Origin: Streptomyces sp.
GTDB taxonomy: Bacteria; Actinomycetota; Actinomycetes; Streptomycetales; Streptomycetaceae
Length of the DNA stretch: 39,337 nucleotides
Reading direction: 5' to 3'
Assembly (NCBI RefSeq): GCF_019510245.1
Contig: NZ_JAEKKT010000183.1
Coordinates: 1-39,337, forward strand
The number at the start of each line of letters is the position of its first letter. Within the stretch, counting starts at the first letter, position 1. A program made the position numbers and the translations under genes. Under the pieces are notes generated by a model. That model was not told the DNA's origin and searched no databases. It was given only the letters and a program-made list of their open reading frames with translations. Shown here one piece after another: positions 1 through 9,293 of this stretch.

Positions 1-422
1 TCCCAGTGGGACCCCCGCCGCCAGCGCCCCGAGCTGTGGAACCTCTACAACGGCCGGCACGCCCCCGGCGAACACGTCCGCGTCTTCCCCCTCTCCAACT
101 GGACCGAGCTGGACGTCTGGCAGTACATCGCCCGCGAGGGCATCGAGCTGCCGCAGATCTACTACGCCCACGAGCGCGAGGTCTTCCAGCGCAACGGCAT
201 GTGGCTGACCGCCGGCGAGTGGGGCGGCCCGAAGGGCGCCGAGACCGTCGAGAAGCGCCAGGTGCGCTACCGGACCGTCGGTGACATGTCCTGCACGGGC
301 GCGGTGGACTCCGACGCCGACAGCATCGAGAAGGTGATCGCCGAGATCGCCGCCTCCCGGCTCACCGAACGCGGCGCCACGCGTGCCGACGACAAGCTCT
401 CCGAGGCCGCGATGGAAGACCG
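1..422 (+). pseudogene. cysD: Sulfate adenylyltransferase subunit 2, 3' part, fused out of frame to cysN
   Basis: This is the C-terminal part of CysD, the subunit that makes adenylyl sulfate from sulfate and ATP in assimilatory sulfate reduction. The window begins inside the gene. The translation carries family hallmarks: a PLSNWTELDVWQYI stretch, IYYAHER, and a late RTVGDMSCTGAV stretch. Homology runs cleanly to the residues EAAMEDR near 420. In intact CysD proteins this is followed by a few more residues (I recall KREGYF) and a stop. Here the next bases already belong to the body of cysN in another frame, so CysD would read on through about 80 unrelated residues to a stop at 657. The missing piece holds the CysD tail, the intergenic gap and the start of cysN. 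This is either a real deletion or an assembly artefact. Confidence 0.85.
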
Positions 423-1532
423 GTCCTCGCCGACCAGCTGGAGGCCGTCGAACAGGCCTCCCTCAACCGCGGCCAGGACACCCCCGACCTCGCCCTCCTC
501 ACCGACGGCCTGCGCGCCGAACGCGAGCAGGGCATCACCATCGACGTGGCCTACCGCTACTTCGCCACCCCCAGGCGCCGGTTCATCCTCGCCGACACCC
601 CCGGCCACGTGCAGTACACCCGCAACATGGTCACCGGCGCCTCCACCGCCGAACTGACCGTGATCCTCGTCGACGCCCGCAACGGCGTCGTCGAACAGAC
701 CCGCCGGCACGCCGCGATCGCCGCCCTGCTGCGCGTCCCGCACGTCGTCCTCGCCGTCAACAAGATGGACCTGGTCGGCTACGGGCGGGCCGAGTTCGAG
801 CGGATCGTCGCCGACTTCACCGCCCGGACCGCCGAGCTGGGTCTGCCCGAGGTCACCGCGATCCCGGTCTCGGCGCTGGTGGGTGACAACGTCGTGGAAC
901 CGTCCGCGCACATGGACTGGTACGACGGCCCGGCGCTCCTGGAGTTCCTGGAGAACGTCCCGGTCGCCGCGGACGCCACCGACGCCCCGGCCCGCTTCCC
1001 GGTCCAGTACGTCATCCGGCACGGTGACGTCCGTCACTACGCGGGCCAGCTGGTCTCCGGCTCGCTGCGCATCGGCGACCGGGTCACCGTGCACCCGTCC
1101 GGGGCCACCTCCACGATCGCGGCGATCGACGTGCTCGGCGCCGCCGCCGAGGCGGCCCGTGCCCCGCAGTCCATCGGGGTACGCCTTTCCGACCAGCGGG
1201 ACGTCTCGCGCGGTGACATGATCACCGCGGGCCCGCAGGGACCGGTGCTCACCCAGAACGTGACGGCGGCCGTGTGCCATCTGGCCGACCGGCCGCTGCG
1301 GGTCGGCGACCGGGTGCTGCTCAAGCACGCCGCCCGGACCGTCAAGGCGATCGTCCGGGACCTGGGAGGCGCGGCCGAGCTGACCGTCAACGACCTGGGC
1401 CGGATCACCCTGCGCAGCGCCGAGCCGCTGCCGCTGGACGCCTACGCGGTCTCCCGCCGTACCGGCGCGTTCATCCTGATCGACCCGGCGGACGGCGCGA
1501 CGCTGACCGCGGGGATGGTCGAGCTCGGCTGA
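423..1532 (+). pseudogene. cysN: Sulfate adenylyltransferase subunit 1 (GTPase), 5' truncated
   Basis: CysN is the GTPase partner of CysD; GTP hydrolysis drives adenylyl sulfate formation. Homology starts abruptly at VLADQLEAVEQ (423). The G2/G3 regions are present, with ADTPGHVQYTRNM around 590-630, and so is the G4 motif NKMDL near 760. The EF-Tu-like beta barrel domains then run to the stop at 1532. Missing are about the first 40-45 residues, including the P-loop that binds the GTP phosphates. The frame is open from 285 but has no convincing start: the GTG at 546 is an internal valine codon of the IDVAYRYF motif. The reading frame differs from that of cysD. If the sequence is right, no working CysN is made from this locus. 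A terminator follows directly. Confidence 0.85.
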
Positions 1533-1549
1533 CCCCTGCTGCTGTCGAG

Positions 1550-1575
1550 GAGCCCCCGGAAACCGGGGGCTCTTT
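1550..1575 (+). terminator. Rho-independent-like terminator after cysN
   Basis: A perfect 10-bp inverted repeat, GAGCCCCCGG and CCGGGGGCTC, has an AAA loop and is followed by TTT. It lies 17 bases after the cysN stop and would end the cysDN transcript. Confidence 0.8.
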
Positions 1576-1759
1576 CGTATGTACCGCGTCACAAGGTCAC
1601 GGCGTGTCAATAACGCGGTAACAGCGGAGCCGGATGTGAGAGACGGGCCCACCGGCGGGGTAAGCCACCCGTTACCGGGACGAAGGTCCCGTCAGGGGGG
1701 CGCCGACAGCGTCCGGGACGGGACCCGTACCATTCCTACAGTTGAAAGCAGGACAAGCA

Positions 1760-2224
1760 GTGATCGCCTGCGCCATGAACGGAATCGCCGTGTACGAACC
1801 ACCTTCCGCCCCCTCCTGGCGTATCGCGCTGCCGCACACCGTCGCGGCCGTGCCGGTCGCCCGTGCCCTGGTGCGCTCGGCGATGGAGGAGGCGGACCAC
1901 GCGGCCGACCCCGACACCGCCGAGCTGCTCACGGCGGAACTGGTCGCCAACGCCGTGGAGCACACCGCCGGCAGGGGGCCGATAGAGCTGGTCGTCGAGC
2001 TGGTACCGGGGGGCTGCAAGGTCGAGGTGCACGACCCGGACCCGGCACCGCCCGGCCATCTCACCCGTCCGGTGATCGAGGAGCCCGACCCCATGCAGGA
2101 GGGCGGGCGCGGCCTGCTGCTGATCCGCGCCCTGAGCTCGTCCTGCGGTCACCGCCCCACCGAGTCCGGCAAGGCGGTGTGGTTCAGGCTTCCTGCAGTA
2201 CCGCGTCAGTGGCGGCCGGCGTAG
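1760..2224 (+). CDS. HATPase_c-domain protein, anti-sigma/RsbW-like ATP-binding regulator
   Basis: A protein of 154 residues with a single GHKL-type ATP-binding fold. The N-box reads ELVANAVEHT; a G1-like VEVHDPDP and a glycine-rich EGGRGLLLI lid follow. Streptomyces encodes dozens of such stand-alone kinase domains, usually anti-sigma factors or anti-anti-sigma kinases; no partner gene is adjacent. Start choice: the GTG at 1760 has AGGAC about six bases upstream. The frame is open to a TTG at 1742 with no visible binding site, and an ATG at 1775 is also possible and would shorten the protein by five residues. The partner and signal cannot be read from the sequence. Confidence 0.8.
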   Translation: MIACAMNGIAVYEPPSAPSWRIALPHTVAAVPVARALVRSAMEEADHAADPDTAELLTAELVANAVEHTAGRGPIELVVELVPGGCKVEVHDPDPAPPGHLTRPVIEEPDPMQEGGRGLLLIRALSSSCGHRPTESGKAVWFRLPAVPRQWRPA

Positions 2225-2361
2225 CCGGTCCGGCGGTGGGCGTCGGGTTCCGGCGCCGCTCCTGCGGTGAGGGGAAGAACGACCCGGCCCAGGATCGGTC
2301 CGTGGCTCGGGCGAATCGCCGGAGCGGGGCCCGAGTTCGGATCCGGCGAGCGCCGGGATTC
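2225..2361. other. Intergenic stretch, nothing recognised
   Basis: Together with 2572-2636 and the doubtful small gene at 2362-2571, this makes a gap of about 410 bases between the HATPase gene and the glutamate-synthase-like gene. The frames crossing it are arginine-rich or proline-rich and look like noise. I see no tRNA, repeat or clear promoter here. Confidence 0.4.
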
Positions 2362-2571
2362 CTACGCCGGTTCACCAGGGCTCTCCTGCCCGGCCGCCAG
2401 CCACGCCGAAAGCCAGGGATCGAGTCCGCGAGCGAACATCCGACTCGGCGCACTGTGCGAAGAGTCGAGACCAGCGGTGCCGCTCTCGCACTCCGGCGGG
2501 TGTGTGCGGCAGGACGCGGCCCGCTCCGATTCGGCCTGCGGGTCGGCAGGGGCACTACGCGTGGCGCTCAT
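2362..2571 (-). CDS. Possible small protein, 69 residues, unknown
   Basis: A short frame begins at an ATG (2571) with AAGGAG eleven bases upstream. The third codon position is mostly G or C, as in real Streptomyces genes. The predicted protein is soluble, has two cysteines in its first third, and ends in a tryptophan-containing segment (LDPWLSAWLAAGQ). It lies 65 bases downstream of the glutamate-synthase-like gene on the same strand, so it could share its transcript. I do not recognise the family; composition and a binding site are the only support. Confidence 0.3.
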   Translation of the reverse strand: MSATRSAPADPQAESERAASCRTHPPECESGTAGLDSSHSAPSRMFARGLDPWLSAWLAAGQESPGEPA

Positions 2572-2636
2572 CGTGCAACACACTCCTTGTGCGGCTGTCG
2601 CCGGAAGAGCGGGCTATCGCTCGCCCGCGGGGCATG

Positions 2637-4220
2637 TCAGGGGCCGAAGCAGTCGGGATCCGCTGCCTTCCAGTGCGCCGCCCAGGACTCGGGCGGGTCG
2701 ATCAGCAACTGCCCCGGGGCCAGCCATTCGTAGAGCTCCGCATAGGACCGGACCGTGACCGGGTCCAGCCGCCGCTGCAGCATGTGCGGGCGCAGATCGG
2801 CGGGTTCGCGCGCACCGAGAGAGGCCATGATCTGCTGTGCGCTCCTCACGGTCGCGGCCTGGAATCGGTGCACCCTCGCCGTTTTGTCCTGGACGTTCAA
2901 CGCGCGGGCACGGCGCGGGTCCTGGGTGGCGACGCCGACGGGGCAGGCGTTCGTGTGGCAGCTCTGCGCCTGGATGCATCCGAGGGCGAACATCATCGCG
3001 CGTGCCGAGTTGGTGAAGTCGGCCCCCTGCACCAGGCGCTTGACGATGTCGGCTCCGGTGGCGACCTTGCCGCTGGCCCCGATCCTTATCCGGTCCCGCA
3101 GGCCAGTGCCGACGAGGGCGTTGTGGACGGTGATGAGTCCTTCCGTGAGCGGACTGCCGAGGTGGTCGGCGAACTCCAGCGGGGCTGCTCCGGTACCGCC
3201 CTCCGCTCCGTCCACGATGATGAAGTCCGGCGCGGTGCCTTCTTCGATCATGGCCTTGCACACGGCCAGGAACTCTCGCCGGGAGCCCACGCACAGCTTG
3301 AAGCCGACCGGCTTGCCCCCTGTCAGCTCCCGCATCTCGGCGATGAACCGGATCAGCTCGCGGGGCGTTCCGAAGGTCTGGTGGTAGGCGGGCGAGATGA
3401 CGGTCCGTCCCTCGGGAACATCGCGCACCCGGGCGATCTCGGCCGTCACTTTCTCCCCCGGCAGCACTCCCCCGATGCCGGGCTTGGCTCCCTGGGACAG
3501 CTTGAGCGACACGCATTTCACGTGGTCGTGAGCTGCCCTCTCGGCGAACCTCGCACGGTCGAAGCCACCGTCCGCGGTGCGGCAGCCGAAGTATCCGGTG
3601 CCGATCTCCCAGACCAGGTCACCGCCGTGGCGCAGGTGGTACTCCGACAGGCCGCCCTCACCGGTGTCGTGGGCGAAGCCCCCCAGGGCCGCCCCCCGGT
3701 TGAGGGCGAGGACGGCGTTGGCGGACAGCGAACCGAAGCTCATCGCCGAGACGTTCAGCAAGGACATGTCGTAGGGCTTGGTGCAGTCCGGGCCGCCGAT
3801 GCGGACCCGGGGTTCTTCCACACCGACCGGCAGTGGCCTGATCGAGGTCTCGAAGTACTCGTATCCCTCGGCGTAGACGTTCCGCTCGGTCCCGAACGGA
3901 AGCTCGGCTTCGTCGCCCTTGGCGCGTTGGTAGACGAGGCTGCGCACATCCCGGTCGAACGGCCGGCCGTCGTAGTTGCGCTCGACGAAGTACTGCTGCA
4001 ACTCCGGCCGGATCGACTCCAGCATGTAGCGGGCATGCCCGAGTACCGGATAGTTGCGCAGGATTGAGTGGCGTCTTTGGAGCAGGTCGTGCGTGCCCGT
4101 TCCGGATATCGCCGCGCACAGCGCGGCGGCCGGCCACCACCATGGGGAGACGATCGATGCCGTGGTACCAAGGGCGATCGCTGCCGCCCCGGCGGCCCCG
4201 ACCACTGCGGTTCTGATCAT
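2637..4220 (-). CDS. FMN-binding glutamate synthase family protein, membrane-anchored
   Basis: A 527-residue protein matching the synthase domain of glutamate synthase without the glutaminase domain. Landmarks are GAKPGIGG (about 244-251), the FMN/substrate loop GAEGGTGAAP (about 338-347), and three cysteines at 415, 421 and 426 with spacing C-x5-C-x4-C, followed by PVGVATQDP. That spacing fits the [3Fe-4S] cluster of the family. The N-terminus has one or two hydrophobic segments (about 4-40), suggesting a membrane anchor. Such proteins are common in actinobacteria and their reaction is often unknown; ammonia-dependent glutamate formation or another FMN-dependent amino-acid reaction is possible. 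I chose the ATG at 4220 because the open frame upstream (to 4652) is arginine-rich noise that overlaps the small gene at 4298-4498. No strong ribosome binding site is seen. Confidence 0.85.
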   Translation of the reverse strand: MIRTAVVGAAGAAAIALGTTASIVSPWWWPAAALCAAISGTGTHDLLQRRHSILRNYPVLGHARYMLESIRPELQQYFVERNYDGRPFDRDVRSLVYQRAKGDEAELPFGTERNVYAEGYEYFETSIRPLPVGVEEPRVRIGGPDCTKPYDMSLLNVSAMSFGSLSANAVLALNRGAALGGFAHDTGEGGLSEYHLRHGGDLVWEIGTGYFGCRTADGGFDRARFAERAAHDHVKCVSLKLSQGAKPGIGGVLPGEKVTAEIARVRDVPEGRTVISPAYHQTFGTPRELIRFIAEMRELTGGKPVGFKLCVGSRREFLAVCKAMIEEGTAPDFIIVDGAEGGTGAAPLEFADHLGSPLTEGLITVHNALVGTGLRDRIRIGASGKVATGADIVKRLVQGADFTNSARAMMFALGCIQAQSCHTNACPVGVATQDPRRARALNVQDKTARVHRFQAATVRSAQQIMASLGAREPADLRPHMLQRRLDPVTVRSYAELYEWLAPGQLLIDPPESWAAHWKAADPDCFGP

Positions 4221-4297
4221 GTGCGGAAGGTATGTCTTTCCTGGTGCGGGCGAGCCTCCGCCCGAGGTCGAGTGGTTGACGATGCGCGGCCCGCGGG

Positions 4298-4498
4298 TCA
4301 GCGGACGTACCCGAACGCCACGAGCTGGCCCCGGATCCAGGGATCGTGCGTCTCCGCGACCGCGGTCGCTCCGGCAGGGGCGGAAGCCGCCGATGGAAGG
4401 GCGGCCGCCGCCGCGATACCTCCGGCTGCGAGGACGGCGCCTGCGACGACGCCGAGAGCAGCGGCCGCGGTTGCGATGCGCCGTACGAGCTTTTCCAT
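4298..4498 (-). CDS. Small secreted protein, unknown
   Basis: A 66-residue precursor. It starts MEKLVRRIATAAAALG, a typical signal peptide with basic residues and then an alanine-rich hydrophobic core to about residue 31. The mature part is only some 30-35 residues and ends DPWIRGQLVAFGYVR. Start choice: AAGGAGG lies seven bases before the second of two close ATGs (4498); the first ATG is only one base from it. The gene is 77 bases upstream of the glutamate-synthase-like gene on the same strand and may be co-transcribed. There are no cysteines. The family is not recognised; a short exported peptide is all that can be said. Confidence 0.6.
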   Translation of the reverse strand: MEKLVRRIATAAAALGVVAGAVLAAGGIAAAAALPSAASAPAGATAVAETHDPWIRGQLVAFGYVR

Positions 4499-4734
4499 TG
4501 CCATTCCTCCTTGTACCGGCAATCGCCGACACAAAAAGTGTTGATCTGTATGGATACGAGCGCATCGCATGATCTGGTGATTCAGCCGGTCGCTCCGGCG
4601 AGCCCCATCGGAGGGGTCCGGACGGCGGCCGACCGTTCGTCTGCGCCGTCACCTCGGGCGTCGTCGGCCCGGCCGGATTCTGGCGTCACCCATTCAGGGG
4701 ATCCCGGCCTCCGCGGCCGCGAAAGGTGCGCCGG

Positions 4735-7581
4735 TCAGTCGGCCGCCGCCTCGGCGCCGCCGCCCCGCTCGATCGCCACCCGGGTCAGCTCGACCCGCGA
4801 GTTGATGCCGAGCTTGGCGAAGATGTGCTTCATATGGGTGCTGACGGTGTGCACGGACACGTAGAGCCGGTCGGCGATGGCCCGGTTGGTCAGACCCTCG
4901 ACGACCAGCGGGATGAGTCTGCGCTCGGATTCGGTCAGGTCCGCCCACCCCTGGGGGCCGACCGTGTGGGTGCGCACGGGGGCCGTACGCACACCGAGCC
5001 GTCTCAGGCGTCCTCTGATCCTTTCCTGGTCGCGTTCGGCGCCACAGGCCGATGCCAGGCGGCCCGCCTCTTCGAAGTACGGGATCGCCGACGCGGTGTC
5101 GCCTGCTTCCGTCATCAGCTCGGCGAGGTCCTCACAGGCCGCCGCCAGGGCCAACGGCCTGCCGCTGTTCCGGTAGCCGGTGACGGCGGACGCCAGCGCG
5201 CCGGAGTCGTGATGCAGCAGGCCGTCCACATGGGCGCGGACGGCCCCGATGATCTGCCGGCTCTCGTCCTGCGCGGCCAGGTCGAGCAGTGCGCCCGACA
5301 CGGTCCGGGCGAGGGCCGTGTCCCCGCCGCGGAGCGCGATGCGCACGATCTCGGGCCAGTGGGACGGGGGCAGTGTCAGCAGGCGCGCGGGTTCGTGACT
5401 CGCGAAGCTCTCCGCCAGTACCGCCGCCGCGCCGGGTTCACGCTCGGCGTCCGCCAGACAGGCGCGGGCCAGTGACACCCAGGGGCCGTACCGCTGGGTG
5501 AGCGCGCCGGAGCAGGTGTCCGCGGTGCCGAGGTGGTCCTTGGTCCTGGCGAGGAAGCCGCGTCTGATCTCCACCAGCGCCAGGATCGCGCGGGCCTGCG
5601 GATTCAGCAGCGTGATCTCGAGTTCGTCCGCCACCGTCAGGCTGGCCTCGGCCTCCACGGCCGCGTCGTCCAGCGCGCCCTGCTCGAGGAGCGCGCAGGC
5701 GCGGGCGGCGTGCCAGTGGGGCAGTGACCAGCCCAGGCCCAGCGCCTCCGCCTCGCGCTGTCCCTCGCGCAGGGTCCGCTCGGTGTCCGCCAGACGGTCG
5801 GTGACGGTCAACACGGTGGCCAGCCACAGTGCCGGAATCCGCGGGGGCCGCAGATAGAGCGCGGCGGACTCGGTGCCGGCGCGCCGGGTGGCCTCCTCTG
5901 CGAGTTCGAGGGCGCGGGCCAGACGGCCGCGGTAGAACAACGCCTGCGACTGGAACACCACGGCGCTGACGACGACGGCCGGATCGTCGCTGCGGTAGGA
6001 GGCCTCGACCAGCCCGGTCCCGGTCTGCTCGGCAGCGGCGATGTCCCCCAGGTAGATGTGGCCCGTCGCCTTGGTCTTCAGCAGCCGGACCCGCAGGTCG
6101 GACGGCAGTCCGGGCAGGTCGAGGGCCTTCTGGAGGTGTGTCATCGCGGCGACGTCGTCGCCCGCGGCCTGGTGGATCTCGGCGGCCACCAGCCGCAGCC
6201 GCGCCTCCTGGAGGGGGTCAAGGCCCTCCGGCAGCGTGGCATCGACCAGGTCGAGCGCCTCGTGGACCCGGCGGGTACGGCCGAGGTACTCGGCGGCGTC
6301 GGTCAGCAGGTCGATCCGGCGCCGGTCGTGCGGGGGCAGCAGGCCGGCGACCCGCTGGGCCAGATCCGCGGCCGCGTCGGGGGCCGACGACGAAAGGTCC
6401 CGTACGGCGGTGGTCAGGGTGGTCACGGAGTGGTCGTCGACCGGTCCGCCGGACATCACGACGTGCCAGGCCACCTCCGCCGAGCGCGCGCCGGTGCCGC
6501 GCAGGGTGTCGGCCGCCTCGCGGTGCAGCACGGTGCGCACGGCCAGGGGGAGGTTGTCGTGGACCGCCTGTCGGGTGAGGTCGTGGCGGAAGGCCAGTCG
6601 CGGGCCGTCGGCCGAGAGCAGACCGGCGTCCAGGGCGGCGGCGACACCCGACAGCAGGCTGCCCGCCTGTCGGCCCATCATCCGGGCGGCCGTGCCGAGG
6701 TCGAATTCACGGCCGAGGACGGAGCCGATCTGGAGCAGGTGTACGGCGTCCTCGGGGAGCCGGTCCACCCGCGCGCCGACACTGCGGCGGAAGCTGACGG
6801 GAATGCCGTCACCCGGCAGGCCCGTCTCGCCCCCCTCGATCCTGGCGCCGTCGGTGTCGGCGAAGCCGCGTACCAGTTCGATGGCCAGAAAGGGGTTGCC
6901 CGCGACGCCGCGCAGGAGCCTGGTCAGTCCGGGTGACGGCGTCGCCCCCAGGACGTCGGCCGCGATGTGCTGGAGTTCCCGTTGCGGCAGGGGGCCCAGG
7001 ATGAGCCATCGGGCGCCCAGGCGTTCGAGGTCCTCCCGCACCCTGGCCACGATCGGCCGCTCGGCGTCCGACCGTACCGCCAGCACCCACAGGATCCGCG
7101 AGGCGGCCAGCCGTCCGGGCAGGGTGCGCAGGACGAAGAGCGTGGCGGGATCGGCCCACTGGGCGTCGTCCACGAGCACGGCCACCGGCGCGCGCTGAGC
7201 ACGCTCCTCCAGGGCGTCCGCGATGCTGTCCAGCAGCCATAGCCGCTGGTCGTCGGCGGCCGCGAGGGCTCGGCGGGAGCCGGCGGAGGGGTGCAGGGCG
7301 AACTGCAGTGCGGCTCCTGCCGCGTACTGGTCGAGTTCGTCGGCCCGTACCGAGACCACGTCGAACCCGGATCGCCGTGCCATCTCGTCCAGCTCCGCGA
7401 GGAACCGGCTCTTGCCGACGCCGGCCGAGCCCTCCACGACGACACAGGCACCCCGTCCGCCGCGCACCATGTCCAGTGCCTCACGGGCTGCCATGACCTC
7501 TCGGTCGCGTCCCCGCAGCCGCAGCCCGGTCGTGGCCCGGTTCCCACGCCCCTCGGCGTCGTCGGGGTCTGTGCGGTGCAT
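4735..7581 (-). CDS. LAL-type LuxR family transcriptional regulator (ATPase plus HTH)
   Basis: A 948-residue regulator with the large ATP-binding LuxR layout. The N-terminal ATPase has Walker A GSAGVGKS (about 51-58) and a Walker B-like VAVLVDDAQWADP. A long helical TPR-like middle follows. The C-terminal LuxR helix-turn-helix starts at LTESERRLIPLVVEGLTNR and includes VSVHTVSTHMKHIFAKLG. Proteins of this type activate degradative or biosynthetic operons. The gene is divergent from the aromatic monooxygenase gene across about 157 bases, so it is a good candidate for its activator. I placed the start at the ATG at 7581. A GTG at 7647 in the same frame, with AAGGA twelve bases upstream, would add 22 residues. 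The protein stops cleanly after the HTH, as the family does. Confidence 0.88.
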   Translation of the reverse strand: MHRTDPDDAEGRGNRATTGLRLRGRDREVMAAREALDMVRGGRGACVVVEGSAGVGKSRFLAELDEMARRSGFDVVSVRADELDQYAAGAALQFALHPSAGSRRALAAADDQRLWLLDSIADALEERAQRAPVAVLVDDAQWADPATLFVLRTLPGRLAASRILWVLAVRSDAERPIVARVREDLERLGARWLILGPLPQRELQHIAADVLGATPSPGLTRLLRGVAGNPFLAIELVRGFADTDGARIEGGETGLPGDGIPVSFRRSVGARVDRLPEDAVHLLQIGSVLGREFDLGTAARMMGRQAGSLLSGVAAALDAGLLSADGPRLAFRHDLTRQAVHDNLPLAVRTVLHREAADTLRGTGARSAEVAWHVVMSGGPVDDHSVTTLTTAVRDLSSSAPDAAADLAQRVAGLLPPHDRRRIDLLTDAAEYLGRTRRVHEALDLVDATLPEGLDPLQEARLRLVAAEIHQAAGDDVAAMTHLQKALDLPGLPSDLRVRLLKTKATGHIYLGDIAAAEQTGTGLVEASYRSDDPAVVVSAVVFQSQALFYRGRLARALELAEEATRRAGTESAALYLRPPRIPALWLATVLTVTDRLADTERTLREGQREAEALGLGWSLPHWHAARACALLEQGALDDAAVEAEASLTVADELEITLLNPQARAILALVEIRRGFLARTKDHLGTADTCSGALTQRYGPWVSLARACLADAEREPGAAAVLAESFASHEPARLLTLPPSHWPEIVRIALRGGDTALARTVSGALLDLAAQDESRQIIGAVRAHVDGLLHHDSGALASAVTGYRNSGRPLALAAACEDLAELMTEAGDTASAIPYFEEAGRLASACGAERDQERIRGRLRRLGVRTAPVRTHTVGPQGWADLTESERRLIPLVVEGLTNRAIADRLYVSVHTVSTHMKHIFAKLGINSRVELTRVAIERGGGAEAAAD

Positions 7582-7738
7582 GGGGCAAGCATGGCGCAGG
7601 GTCGCAGCCGTCCTCAACGCCGGTTCCCCGGTGACCACGGCTTTCACCCGGGTGAACGTTCCTTCCGGGCCCTCGGCTCACCCTGTCGCGGCGCATGCTC
7701 CGTGGCATCCGGATCTCTGCTCTGGAGAGGAGCACAAC

Positions 7739-9265
7739 GTGCGTACAGGCAAGGAATACCTGGCGGCGCTTGACGACGGCCGCAAGGTGTGGGTCGGTGA
7801 CGAACTCGTCGACAACGTGGCCACGCACCCGAAGACACGGGCGTACGCCCGGAGTCTCGCGGCCTTCTACGACCTCCACCACCGCCCGGATCTCCAGGAC
7901 GTCATGACGTTCGTGGACGAGGACGGCGTACGGCGGTCCATGACCTGGTTCCAGCACCGCTCCGCGGACGACCTCCGCCGCAAGCGGGAGTACCTGGAGA
8001 CGGTGCAGCGTGAACTGGGCGGCGGGGCCGTCCCGCGCACCCCGGACGTCAACAACTACGTCCTGCTGACCTACGTGGACGACCCGGAGCCCTGGAGCAG
8101 CCAGTCCGTCGGGACCGACGGCAGGGACCTCACCGCCGGGCTCCTCGACTTCTGGAACGAGGTGCGCGACGGCGACCTCAACGCGACGCCGGCCTTCGTC
8201 GACCCGCAGGCGGACCGCTCCCGCGACTCCGCCCAGGCCGACTCCCCGGCCCTGCGGGTGGTCGCCACCTCGGACGAGGGCATCACCGTGCGGGGTGTGA
8301 AGGCGATCAGCACCGGCGCGGCCTTCGGCGACTGGATCCACATCGGTGTCTTCTTCCGCCCCGGTATCGTCGCGGAGCAGATCATCTACGGCGCGGTGAA
8401 GCCCAACACCCCCGGGGTCACCGTCGTCTGCCGCGAGAGCAACGTACGGGACGGCGAGGACGTGGAGCACCCGCTGGCCTCGCAGGGTGACGAGCTGGAC
8501 AGCATCATCGTGTTCGAGGACGTGCTCATCCCCTGGAACCGCGTCTTCCACATCGGCAACCCCCAGCACGCGTCGCTGTACCCGCAGCGCGTCTTCGACT
8601 GGCTGCACTACCACTCGCTGGTGCGGGCGATGGTGAAGGCCGAGCTGATGCTCGGCCTGGCCCTGCTGATCACCGAGCACATCGGCACCTACCAGCTGCC
8701 GCCCGTCCAGGCCCGGATAGCCAGGTTCGCCGGCTTCCACCAGTCGCTGAAGGCGCATGTGGTCGGTTCGGAGGCCCAGGGTTTCTTCACACCCGGCGGC
8801 ATCTTCAAGCCGAACGTCCTGATGTTCGACTTCGGGCGGGCGTACTACATCGAGCACATCACCGACATGGTGCACGAGCTCATCGACCTGGCCGGCCGTG
8901 CCGCGCTGATCTACCCCACCGAGGGACAGTGGCGGCAGCCCGAACTCAGGCCCTGGCTGGAGGCGCTGCAGACCGGGCCGGTCGGCAGGCCGCACGACCG
9001 GCTCAAGATCAGCCGCGTGATCCGCGACATGTTCCTGTCGGACTGGGGCGACCGCATCGGAGTGTTCGAGAACTTCAACGGCACTCCCCTGCTGGCCATC
9101 CGCACGCTCACCATGAAGCGCGCCGAGATGTCCCCCAACGGCGCCATGGCGGACCTCGCGCGCAGGGTCTGCGGCATCGAGAACGTGAGCGACGAGGAGG
9201 AGAGCTCCTACCAGGCCCAGGCGACCTATGCCCGGCGCCAGGACTCCGCACGCCAGGGCGCGTAG
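7739..9265 (+). CDS. FADH2-dependent phenol monooxygenase, HpaB / chlorophenol 4-monooxygenase type
   Basis: A 508-residue oxygenase component of a two-component flavin monooxygenase. It starts at a GTG (7739) with GAGAGGAG six bases upstream. Its beginning (MRTGKEYLAALDDGRKVWVG) and later blocks such as YDLHHRPDLQDV, HPLASQGDELDS, HIGNP and FENFNGTPLLA match what I recall of TftD/HadA/TcpA chlorophenol and NpcA nitrophenol monooxygenases better than 4-hydroxyphenylacetate 3-hydroxylase. These enzymes use reduced flavin from a separate reductase to hydroxylate para-substituted phenols, often removing halide or nitrite. The flavin reductase (11657-12145), intradiol dioxygenase and maleylacetate reductase nearby complete the route. 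The exact substrate cannot be read from the sequence. A second LuxR regulator converges 28 bases downstream. Confidence 0.88.
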   Translation: MRTGKEYLAALDDGRKVWVGDELVDNVATHPKTRAYARSLAAFYDLHHRPDLQDVMTFVDEDGVRRSMTWFQHRSADDLRRKREYLETVQRELGGGAVPRTPDVNNYVLLTYVDDPEPWSSQSVGTDGRDLTAGLLDFWNEVRDGDLNATPAFVDPQADRSRDSAQADSPALRVVATSDEGITVRGVKAISTGAAFGDWIHIGVFFRPGIVAEQIIYGAVKPNTPGVTVVCRESNVRDGEDVEHPLASQGDELDSIIVFEDVLIPWNRVFHIGNPQHASLYPQRVFDWLHYHSLVRAMVKAELMLGLALLITEHIGTYQLPPVQARIARFAGFHQSLKAHVVGSEAQGFFTPGGIFKPNVLMFDFGRAYYIEHITDMVHELIDLAGRAALIYPTEGQWRQPELRPWLEALQTGPVGRPHDRLKISRVIRDMFLSDWGDRIGVFENFNGTPLLAIRTLTMKRAEMSPNGAMADLARRVCGIENVSDEEESSYQAQATYARRQDSARQGA

Positions 9266-9293
9266 GAGCGTAGGAGCGGCGGACGGGCCCGGA

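Noticed and set aside
267..1652. Long open frame on the minus strand opposite cysN
   Set aside because: Arginine/glycine-rich antisense shadow of a recognised gene; common in GC-rich DNA.
4221..4652. N-terminal extension of the glutamate-synthase-like frame
   Set aside because: Low-complexity arginine-rich translation overlapping a better-supported small gene; homology starts after 4220.
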